A program made the position numbers and the translations under genes. From Phenylobacterium aquaticum (GTDB lineage: Bacteria > Pseudomonadota > Alphaproteobacteria > Caulobacterales > Caulobacteraceae): a DNA stretch of 6,518 nt. Location: contig NZ_CANCLE010000196.1 in the NCBI RefSeq assembly GCF_947378715.1, positions 1 to 6,518 on the forward strand, written 5' to 3'. Under the pieces are notes generated by a model, which was given only the letters and a program-made list of their open reading frames with translations, did no database searches and was not told the origin of the DNA. Below, piece after piece: positions 1 through 4,716 of this stretch (positions are counted from its first letter, which is position 1; every line of letters begins with the position of its first letter).

Positions 1-667
1 CCTCGACCACCGCCGCCAGGTCGCCCGGCGCGCCATAGTCCGCCGCGTCTCCGAACCGGTCGACCACCACGAAGACGCCCCCCGGCCGCAGCACCCGCAG
101 CGCTTCGCTGAACGCCAGCAAGGGCCCGCGCATCTTGGCCCCGGCGGGCGACCGCACCTCGTGGAAACACATCACCGAGACCACCAGGTCGAAGCTCGCG
201 TCGGGAAATTCGAGGCGCGCGGCGTCCATCCGGCCAAAGGCCGCCCGGTGGCCCAGGCGCGACAGCCGCGCTTCGCAGGCGGCCTGGGCGTAGTCCCAGT
301 TCGAGCCCCAGAAATCGACCCCGGTGGCGGCGACGCGGGGCGCCTGTTCGAAGAGGGCGACCAGCAGGCTGGCGTCCCCGCAGCCGATATCCAGCACCGA
401 TGGCGCCGCCTCGGGCGCCAGCTCCAGGCGCGAGATCACCAGCCGGTGGATGCGCCCTTCCCACCCGCCGCCGCCCGGCGACAACTGATGGCGAATCCGC
501 AGCATCACGAACGCCGCCCAGCCCACGGCCAGGGCCGGCGCCAGCAGCACGAGCATGAAGGGCGACCAGAGCCCGCCGACGACACTCGTCACGCCCAGCC
601 CCAGGGCCAGGCCCACGGCCACACGGATCCGCCGGCGCGGAATCCAGTTCGAGGTCTGGGCGCTCAT
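1..667 (-). CDS. Membrane-anchored class I SAM-dependent methyltransferase, 3' end outside window
   Basis: This gene reads leftward from an ATG at 667 and is still open at base 1, giving 222 residues with the C-terminus missing. A basic N-terminus (RRRIR, residues 11-15) precedes two hydrophobic stretches, about residues 16-33 and 36-57, which look like a membrane hairpin. A Rossmann-type methyltransferase domain follows: motif I VLDIGCGDAS at 91-100 binds S-adenosylmethionine, the acidic residue after strand 2 is D118, an MD pair lies at 147-148, strand 4 is LVVSV at 161-165, and LRPGG at 193-197 is the post-III motif. Together these fit the Methyltransf_11/25 type of class I enzyme. The substrate cannot be told from sequence; a membrane-proximal small molecule or lipid is an inference from the anchor. 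Its ATG overlaps the stop of the upstream regulator (ATGA at 667-664), so the two are probably translationally coupled. Confidence 0.85.
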   Translation of the reverse strand, partial: MSAQTSNWIPRRRIRVAVGLALGLGVTSVVGGLWSPFMLVLLAPALAVGWAAFVMLRIRHQLSPGGGGWEGRIHRLVISRLELAPEAAPSVLDIGCGDASLLVALFEQAPRVAATGVDFWGSNWDYAQAACEARLSRLGHRAAFGRMDAARLEFPDASFDLVVSVMCFHEVRSPAGAKMRGPLLAFSEALRVLRPGGVFVVVDRFGDAADYGAPGDLAAVVE

Positions 668-1470
668 GTCGCCTCCGAGCTCCACAGGGCGACAAGTTCA
701 GACGTCATCGCCTGGAGATGCGCCGCCCAGGCGGCGTTGAGCGGCTCCAGCGGATAGTCGTCCCCGCGCAGATCCAGGGGAAAGGGCGGCTCCTCCTGGA
801 CCGCGACCCGGTACCAGACCGGCGCGGCCTCGACGCATCGCCACGCCGCCTCCGTCGCAGCGATCCCCGCCTCGGTCAGATGCTCGAAGAGCCGGCGATG
901 AAAGCCCCGCAGCTCCGCCGCCCGGTCTTCAAGCCGCCACAGCCGCGCCAGCCGGGCCCGCGCCGCCGCATCGACCTCGTCGGCCTGGAACACCACCACC
1001 GATCCGTCGAAGCCCGCCTGCCGCAGGGCGGGACCAAAGTGATCCTCCACCGTACGGGCCCCGACCCAGACCGACCGCTGCAGGGGGCGAAAGCCGAACC
1101 GCGCGAACAGCTCGCGCAAGCCCGGAAGGTCGGCCGCCTCGCCCTCCAGCACGACCCCCAGGACATAGCCCCGCGTCCGCGCCAGCAAGGCCCGCGCCGC
1201 CGCGGCCTCCTCCAGGCTGAGCGGCCCCAACCGATAGCGCCCATCCTGCGCCGCCAGCGACCCCGCCGTGCAGGCCCGGCTCAAAGCCGTCCGCAGGGCC
1301 CCGTCGCGCAGACCCGACCGCTCGGCCAACCGCCGGATCAAGGACGCCCTCGGCGCCGGCGCCTCCCGCAGACCCGGATGCACCGACTGCAACACCGCCA
1401 TCGCATGCGCCGCCTCCCGCGCGGTGAGGCGCCAGGCCGGGATGATCGATGTTACGTCATTTATCCACAT
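664..1470 (-). CDS. PaaX-family transcriptional regulator, divergent
   Basis: A 268-residue protein if read from the ATG at 1470. The N-terminal part (about residues 43-83) fits a winged helix: IRRLAERSGLRDGALRTALSR, then a short wing ending in GRYRL. The middle (about 98-165, beginning RGYVLGVVLEG and including RSVWVGAR) resembles the Cas2-like central domain of PaaX proteins, and the C-terminal part (LWRLEDRAAEL, then PLDLRGDDYPLEPLN) resembles the PaaX C-terminal domain. PaaX of Escherichia coli represses phenylacetate catabolism in response to phenylacetyl-CoA; no paa gene is visible here, so the target and ligand are unknown. The frame stays open back to 1569, but the extra 33 residues would lie over repeat DNA and the promoter, so 1470 is preferred. 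No Shine-Dalgarno sequence precedes it. It overlaps the methyltransferase gene by four bases and the two probably form one operon. Confidence 0.7.
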   Translation of the reverse strand: MWINDVTSIIPAWRLTAREAAHAMAVLQSVHPGLREAPAPRASLIRRLAERSGLRDGALRTALSRACTAGSLAAQDGRYRLGPLSLEEAAAARALLARTRGYVLGVVLEGEAADLPGLRELFARFGFRPLQRSVWVGARTVEDHFGPALRQAGFDGSVVVFQADEVDAAARARLARLWRLEDRAAELRGFHRRLFEHLTEAGIAATEAAWRCVEAAPVWYRVAVQEEPPFPLDLRGDDYPLEPLNAAWAAHLQAMTSELVALWSSEAT

Positions 1471-1476
1471 GACACG

Positions 1477-1506
1477 ATATTGAGTAACACGACGGCCCGC
1501 TGTCAA
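1477..1506 (-). promoter_or_regulatory. Candidate promoter of the PaaX-like regulator, possibly leaderless
   Basis: On the minus strand a perfect TTGACA lies at 1506-1501. After 17-18 bases comes an AT-rich stretch (TCAATAT, 1483-1477) that is a poor but usable -10 match. Transcription would then start at or within a few bases of the ATG at 1470, which fits the lack of a ribosome binding site. Inverted GTTAC/GTAAC pentamers at 1451-1455 and 1484-1488 bracket the start codon and could be an operator for self-regulation. The -35 hexamer is seen directly; the rest is inference. Confidence 0.45.
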
Positions 1507-1528
1507 GCGCGCCGATCCACGCAAATGG

Positions 1529-1780
1529 CCCCTACCCCTAGCGGGGAGGGCTATCGCATATGGCCGCAACGCGGCTGCTCCCCTCCTGGGGGAGCTGGCC
1601 CGAAGGGCCTGAGGGGGACTTTGACTCCCTCAGCTGACCTGCGAACGGCTCAAAAGGACCATCAAAGTCCCCCTCAGTCGCCCATGCGGGCGACAGCTCC
1701 CCCAAAGAGGGGAGCAACCAGGTCGAGCCGGGCGCTCGCAAATTTCCATATGCGACTCCCCTGCCTCTTTGGGGAGGGTG
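1529..1780. repeat. Composite intergenic inverted-repeat element, about 250 bp
   Basis: The block is bounded by imperfect inverted arms of about 35 bases, 1529-1563 and 1746-1780. The perfect core of each arm is the ten bases TCGCATATGG at 1554-1563 and its complement CCATATGCGA at 1746-1755; the outer parts of both arms carry runs of C then G. A second inverted pair is nested inside (listed separately). GANTC sites, the CcrM target, occur at 1623-1627 and 1754-1758. I see no target-site duplication at the ends and no transposase. The form matches the long intergenic repeats associated with methylation sites that are known from Caulobacter; membership is from pattern memory, not a search. It lies between two co-directional minus-strand genes. 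Confidence 0.7.
1576..1716. repeat. Nested inverted repeat with long arms (large stem-loop)
   Basis: The left arm is 1576-1624 and the right arm 1662-1716, separated by a 37-base loop. The arms share three perfectly complementary blocks: TGCTCCCCTC against GAGGGGAGCA at the outside, GGGAGCTG against CAGCTCCC, and CTGAGGGGGACTTTGA against its complement next to the loop. Between the blocks each arm carries its own small hairpin with a different sequence (GCCCGAAGGGC on the left, TCGCCCATGCGGGCGA on the right). A helix kept while the small hairpin sequences vary suggests selection on structure or copying of a palindromic unit. It has no credible coding content; open frames through it, such as 1538-1741 minus, are by-products of repeat composition. 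Confidence 0.85.
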
Positions 1781-1872
1781 GACGAGGCGAAGCCTCGGAC
1801 GGGTGGGGCTTTGAGGCCGCAGTTCCCCACCCTGGCCGGCAAGCCGGCCTGTTCCTCCCCATCAAGGGGAGG
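1771..1872. repeat. Second inverted-repeat unit at the 3' side of the deoxyhypusine-synthase-like gene
   Basis: This is a chain of nested palindromes. The outer pair is GGGGAGG (1771-1777) with CCTCCCC (1854-1860). Inside it lie the perfect 8-base pair GGGTGGGG (1801-1808) with CCCCACCC (1825-1832), a small hairpin CGAGGC-GAA-GCCTCG (1783-1797), and GGCCGGC-AA-GCCGGCC (1834-1849). CCTCCCC can instead pair locally with GGGGAGG at 1866-1872 across a five-base loop. That local hairpin begins ten bases past the stop codon of the minus-strand gene ending at 1883. It could end or protect that transcript, but no T-run follows it, so it is not a canonical intrinsic terminator. Confidence 0.7.
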
Positions 1873-1882
1873 GAGGCTGCAA

Positions 1883-2953
1883 CTAGGCCGCCGTCTTGTC
1901 GAACAGCTTGGCCCAGCGGCGCTTGGTGCGGGTTTTCCAGGCGCCGCGGTGCCAGGCGTCCGAGGCGATCAGCGGCACCACGGTGGTGGCTTCGGCGAAC
2001 ACCATCTGTTCCCAGGTGACGTCGACCTTGCCCCAGGAGCAGGCTTCCTTGAGCGTCGAGGACGAGCAGGCGCCGTCGCGGACGTCGGCGACGGTGATCT
2101 GGATCGCATAGCGGTGCATGTCGACCTCGTGGCCGAGGATTTCGGCGCAGACCACGGTGTCCTGGGCGAAGTTCTTCGGCACGCCGCCGCCGACCATGAA
2201 CAGGCCCGTCGTGCCGGCCGCGATCTTGATGTCGGTCAGTTCGCGGAAATCGGCCACGGCGTCGATGGTCAGATAAGGCTTGCCCGCCTTCATGCGCTCG
2301 ACCTGGTGCTTGACCAGGCCGAAGCCGGCGGACGAGTCGACGAAGGCCGGGCAGAAGATCGGCACGCCTTCGCGATAGGCGGTCTCGATCAAGCTGTCGG
2401 GCTTCTTGGCGTGACCATCGGCCAGCCACTTGCCCATCTCATAGATGAACTCGCGGCTCGAATAGGGGCGGGGCTCGAGGGCGGCGCAGAGCTGGAAGAT
2501 GGTCTCGTCGCAGGCCTGCAGCTCTTCCTCATCGATATAGGTGTCGTAGATGCGGTCGATATACATGGCCCGCAGGTCGCGGTCGTCGACCGGGTTCTGG
2601 GCCTGGGACTGGTAGTGCTTGAAGCCAAGGGCCTCGAAGAAGTCCATGTCGACGATCGAGGCGCCGGTGGCGACCACCACGTCGATCAGGCCGTACTTCA
2701 CCATGTCGCGATAGATGTGCATGCAGCCGCCGGCGCTGGTCGAGCCGGCCAGGGTCAGCCAGGTCGAGCAGGTGGTGTCTTCCAGGGCCATGTTCAGGAT
2801 GTCGGCGGCCCGCGCCGTGTCGCGGCTGGTGAAGCTCATCATGCGCATGGCGTCGATGACGGGGCGCGCGTCGTACTGGTCGATGGCCACATGCTCCACG
2901 GTGGTGGACAGCAGCTCGGCCTTGCGGTTCGAATTGGTGACGTCAGCGGTCAT
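1883..2953 (-). CDS. Deoxyhypusine synthase-family protein, probable homospermidine synthase (SpeY-like)
   Basis: A 356-residue protein of the deoxyhypusine synthase fold (PF01916). The catalytic-lysine region is intact: EACSWGKV, with K309 corresponding to the lysine that forms the enzyme-imine intermediate in the human enzyme. The N-terminal nucleotide-binding segments are also present (LTLAGSTSAGG about residues 66-76, VVVATGASIVDMDF about 91-104), and GLFMVGGGVPKNFAQD lies mid-C-terminally. Bacteria lack eIF5A, so the family does not make deoxyhypusine there; cyanobacterial homologues make homospermidine, by NAD-dependent aminobutyl transfer from spermidine to putrescine. Related alphaproteobacterial proteins are sometimes called 1,9-bis(guanidino)-5-aza-nonane synthases, with agmatine as substrate. 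The decarboxylase gene just upstream favours the putrescine route. The start is the ATG at 2953; its only Shine-Dalgarno-like sequence is a weak AAAGGG about 9 bases upstream. Function is inferred from family and neighbourhood. Confidence 0.88.
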   Translation of the reverse strand: MTADVTNSNRKAELLSTTVEHVAIDQYDARPVIDAMRMMSFTSRDTARAADILNMALEDTTCSTWLTLAGSTSAGGCMHIYRDMVKYGLIDVVVATGASIVDMDFFEALGFKHYQSQAQNPVDDRDLRAMYIDRIYDTYIDEEELQACDETIFQLCAALEPRPYSSREFIYEMGKWLADGHAKKPDSLIETAYREGVPIFCPAFVDSSAGFGLVKHQVERMKAGKPYLTIDAVADFRELTDIKIAAGTTGLFMVGGGVPKNFAQDTVVCAEILGHEVDMHRYAIQITVADVRDGACSSSTLKEACSWGKVDVTWEQMVFAEATTVVPLIASDAWHRGAWKTRTKRRWAKLFDKTAA

Positions 2954-2964
2954 TCTCTAGGACC

Positions 2965-2990
2965 CTTTTAGAGTTTGAGCGCCCGTCCAA
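2965..2990 (-). promoter_or_regulatory. Weak candidate promoter for the deoxyhypusine-synthase-like gene
   Basis: TCTAAAAG at 2972-2965 matches the Caulobacter housekeeping -10 consensus GCTANAWC at 6 of 8 positions. It is preceded, 11 bases away, by TTGGACG at 2990-2984, a poor match to TTGACGS. The spacing is right for that sigma factor and would give a leader of only about ten bases. The site begins at the T-run of the upstream terminator, so the gene could have its own promoter, depend on read-through, or both. The same bases form a small stem (CTCTA 2955-2959 with TAGAG 2969-2973) that puts AAAGGG in its loop. Confidence 0.25.
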
Positions 2991-3030
2991 ATGAAAAGGC
3001 GCGACCGGGACGGAGCAACCGGCCGCGCCT
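2989..3030 (-). terminator. Intrinsic terminator after the ornithine decarboxylase gene
   Basis: On the minus strand, 23 bases after the decarboxylase stop codon, a strong stem forms: AGGCGCG (3030-3024) with CGCGCCT (3003-2997) and, after one mismatch, CCGG (3022-3019) with CCGG (3008-3005), closing a ten-base loop. The stem runs directly into TTTTCATTT (2997-2989). A GC-rich stem with a T-tract is a textbook intrinsic terminator. Its place inside the polyamine pair implies that the downstream gene is expressed at a lower level by read-through or is separately transcribed. Confidence 0.75.
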
Positions 3031-3052
3031 GAAAGGGATAGGCCCTTGAGGC

Positions 3053-4306
3053 CTACTTGCGACGCCGCTTTTTCCCTCGGGCGCGCGACAGCTTCACGAC
3101 ATTCTGGTTCTCGGCCTTGGGCGAGGCGATCGAGCGCTTGGCCAGGCCGAACATCGAGGCCATGGGCGCATCGTCCACCTGCACGGTCTCGACATCGCCG
3201 AAGCCGTTGAAGCGGGTGGTCATGGCCACGCCATAGGCGCCCAGCATGCCGATCTCGATATAGTCACCCTCGCGGATGTCCTCGGGCAGCCAGAACGGGC
3301 CGGGCATGTGGTCGATGGAATCGCAGGTCGGGCCGTAGAAGCGGAAGGGCTTCAGCGCGCCCTCGACCTCGATGGCCTCGTCGCCCTCGCGGCGCAGCAG
3401 CTTCACCGGGAACGGCCACTTGGAGTGGGCCGCGTCGAACAGCGAGCCGTAGGAGCCGTCATTGAGATAGAGGGCGTCGCCCTTGCGCAGTTCGACCTTG
3501 GTCAGGACCGAGGAGGCTTCCGCCACCAGGGCCCGGCCGGGTTCGCACCACAGCTCGGTGGTCTCGTGGACCATCATCTCGGCGAAGCCGCGCTCGATGG
3601 AGTCGGTGTAGTCGGCCAGGGCCGGCGGGGTCATGCCCGGATAGACGGACGGGAAGCCGCCGCCGACATCGACCACGTCGGCGAAGACGCCGGCGCGGAC
3701 CAGGGCGCGGGAGGCTTGGGTCATGGCCGCCTGGTAGGCGGTGGGCCGCATGCATTGGCTGCCCACGTGGAAGGCGACGCCCATCAGCTCCTGGGTCGCG
3801 CGTCGCGCGGCCAGCAGCAGGTCGGGCGCGCTGTGCGAATCCACCCCGAACTTGCCGGACAGCGAATAGGCCGCGCCCTCGGCCGCGACGGCCAGGCGAA
3901 CCATCAGGTTCAGGTCCTTGGCGCCGCCGGTGGCGTCGAGAATCTTGGCCAGCTCTTCATGGCAGTCGAGCGAGAAGGTGCGGACCCCGTGGTCGAAATA
4001 GGCGGCCGAGATGGCGGCGCGGCTCTTGACCGGGTGCATGAAAGCCATGCGGGCGCCCGGCGCATGCTGCGCGACCAGCTCGATCTCCGGGATCGAGGCC
4101 ACATCGAAAGACGTCACCCCATTCGCGGCCAGGGTCTCGATGACCCATGGCGAAGGGTTCGCTTTGACAGCGTAGAAGACGTCGCCTTTGAACTTGTCCT
4201 GGAACCAGCGCGCCGCTAGCGCCACCGCATCCGGTCGCGCAAAGGCGACAGGATGTTCCGGCGATCGCTCACGGACCAGGTCCAGGGGCGTATGGTACCT
4301 TTGCAC
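3053..4306 (-). CDS. Ornithine (or ornithine/lysine) decarboxylase, PLP-dependent, alanine-racemase fold
   Basis: Fold-type III decarboxylase that converts ornithine to putrescine, the first step of polyamine synthesis. Counting from the GTG at 4306 (417 residues), the PLP lysine is K48 in YAVKAN, HVGSQ begins at H180, the phosphate-binding GGG is 215-217, EPGR is 255-258, and YGPTCDSID carries catalytic C328 and substrate-binding D332. C328 and D332 mark an ODC/LDC-type active site rather than diaminopimelate decarboxylase. The frame stays open to another GTG at 4435. I prefer 4306 because the family usually starts close to this QRYHTPLDLV segment, a GGGGG lies 9 bases upstream, and the extra 43 codons look non-coding. 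A TTG at 4315 is a further option. The C-terminus carries an extra basic tail of about 30 residues ending KKRRRK. The stop is TAG at 3053-3055. Lysine use cannot be excluded from sequence. Confidence 0.88.
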   Translation of the reverse strand: MQRYHTPLDLVRERSPEHPVAFARPDAVALAARWFQDKFKGDVFYAVKANPSPWVIETLAANGVTSFDVASIPEIELVAQHAPGARMAFMHPVKSRAAISAAYFDHGVRTFSLDCHEELAKILDATGGAKDLNLMVRLAVAAEGAAYSLSGKFGVDSHSAPDLLLAARRATQELMGVAFHVGSQCMRPTAYQAAMTQASRALVRAGVFADVVDVGGGFPSVYPGMTPPALADYTDSIERGFAEMMVHETTELWCEPGRALVAEASSVLTKVELRKGDALYLNDGSYGSLFDAAHSKWPFPVKLLRREGDEAIEVEGALKPFRFYGPTCDSIDHMPGPFWLPEDIREGDYIEIGMLGAYGVAMTTRFNGFGDVETVQVDDAPMASMFGLAKRSIASPKAENQNVVKLSRARGKKRRRK

Positions 4307-4403
4307 CTCACGCAACCCCCAACGGATTGTTGAACCCAATCCGGCGTTAGCAGCGCTTTTGAGGACATCGGGTCCGCCGGAGCCGTGCGAAATAGGGGCG
4401 ATG

Positions 4404-4430
4404 AACCGCGATGTAAAGCGGTTATTTTTC
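4404..4430 (+). terminator. Terminator-like hairpin on the plus strand, antisense to the decarboxylase leader
   Basis: AACCGC (4404-4409) and GCGGTT (4418-4423) form a six-base-pair stem with an eight-base loop, followed on the plus strand by ATTTTTC (4424-4430). In that direction it has the form of a short intrinsic terminator, although no plus-strand gene precedes it. It might stop antisense transcription before it reaches the phnC promoter. On the minus strand the same hairpin has no T-tract and would simply be part of the decarboxylase leader. Confidence 0.3.
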
Positions 4431-4445
4431 GTCACGGAAAATCAT

Positions 4446-4476
4446 GCGCAAACCCTGGCCCTGTCAGGGCTTGCGC
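4446..4476. repeat. Strong two-part stem-loop in the decarboxylase leader
   Basis: GCGCAA (4446-4451) pairs with TTGCGC (4471-4476) and, after an A/C mismatch, CCCTG (4453-4457) pairs with CAGGG (4465-4469), closing a seven-base loop. Eleven of twelve positions pair. The loop side contains CCTGTCAGG (4460-4468), whose exact complement CCTGACAGG recurs at 4508-4516, so part of this stem could be opened by pairing with that upstream segment. Confidence 0.65.
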
Positions 4477-4632
4477 GGGGGCTTAAGCGACAAGGATTCC
4501 ACCCCGTCCTGACAGGCCTTTCGCGACCGCAAGTCGCGCCCTGGCCAAGCCGGTCACCGGTGGCGTTTTCGAGGCGCCGAACGGCGCCGCCGGCCCATCT
4601 GTTAACGGACGCTGGACCGGCGGGCGCCCCAC

Positions 4633-4668
4633 ATGTCATGAAGCCGTCGCAAGGTCGCGCGATCTAGA
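4633..4668 (+). promoter_or_regulatory. Candidate PhoB box and promoter for phnCD
   Basis: ATGTCAT (4633-4639), a four-base spacer, then CCGTCGC (4644-4650) has the layout of a Pho box, two CTGTCAT-like heptamers eleven bases apart. The first matches at 6 of 7 positions and the second at 4 of 7. A -10-like TCTAGA (4663-4668) follows at a distance usual for PhoB-dependent promoters, which would start transcription about 40 bases before the phnC ATG. Phosphonate importers are commonly PhoB-controlled, so the context fits, but the second half-site is weak. Confidence 0.35.
4661..4668 (-). promoter_or_regulatory. Candidate -10 element for the decarboxylase leader transcript
   Basis: Read on the minus strand, TCTAGATC matches the Caulobacter housekeeping -10 consensus GCTANAWC at 7 of 8 positions. 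No good -35 lies 10-14 bases upstream. If used, transcription would begin near 4654 and give a leader of roughly 350 bases before the GTG at 4306. The element shares its TCTAGA core with the proposed phnC -10, so the divergent promoters would overlap. Confidence 0.3.
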
Positions 4669-4716
4669 CCGGCTCCCGCCCTTGCGTGCGCCGAACCCGG
4701 GGAAGCTTCGCCATCC

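Larger units (their letters stand above)
4307..4660 (-). promoter_or_regulatory. Structured leader of the decarboxylase mRNA, candidate speF-type regulatory RNA
   Basis: The bases upstream of the decarboxylase start hold several clear stem-loops: GGATTG/CAATCC (4324-4329 with 4337-4342), AACCGC/GCGGTT (4404-4409 with 4418-4423), a two-part stem at 4446-4476, CGCGAC/GTCGCG (4522-4527 with 4533-4538) and GGCGCCG/CGGCGCC (4573-4579 with 4582-4588). No convincing gene lies here. The Rfam speF motif is known upstream of ornithine decarboxylase genes in alphaproteobacteria, so a leader RNA of that family is a reasonable expectation. I cannot recall its consensus well enough to align it, so the name is inference from position and structure. 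A GATTC (CcrM-type) site lies at 4495-4499. The 5' boundary is approximate. Confidence 0.5.

Noticed and set aside
161..757. Plus-strand open frame of 198 codons at the left edge
   Set aside because: Antisense to the methyltransferase, whose VLDIGCGD and LRPGG motifs are clear on the minus strand.
1471..1569. N-terminal extension of the PaaX-like protein to a start at 1569
   Set aside because: It would translate repeat DNA and the TTGACA promoter; the extra residues are low-complexity and unlike a PaaX N-terminus.
1538..1842. Small minus-strand open frames within the repeats
   Set aside because: Their peptides only reflect the repeat sequence, a frequent source of spurious small proteins in this family of bacteria.
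1529..1872. CRISPR array
   Set aside because: The repeats are inverted, nested and unevenly spaced, not regular direct repeats with unique spacers. The Cas2-like fold in the neighbouring regulator is a normal part of PaaX proteins.
718..2019. Long plus-strand open frame of 433 codons
   Set aside because: It runs antisense to the PaaX-like gene, through the repeat block and into the end of the deoxyhypusine-synthase-like gene. Its product is Arg/Pro-rich with no domain; it is a by-product of high GC.
1769..2971. Plus-strand open frame of 400 codons
   Set aside because: Antisense to an intact, well-recognised deoxyhypusine-synthase-family gene; its product is rich in Gly, Ala, His and Asp without motifs.
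3308..4219. Plus-strand open frame of 303 codons
   Set aside because: Antisense to the decarboxylase, whose catalytic motifs are all on the minus strand.
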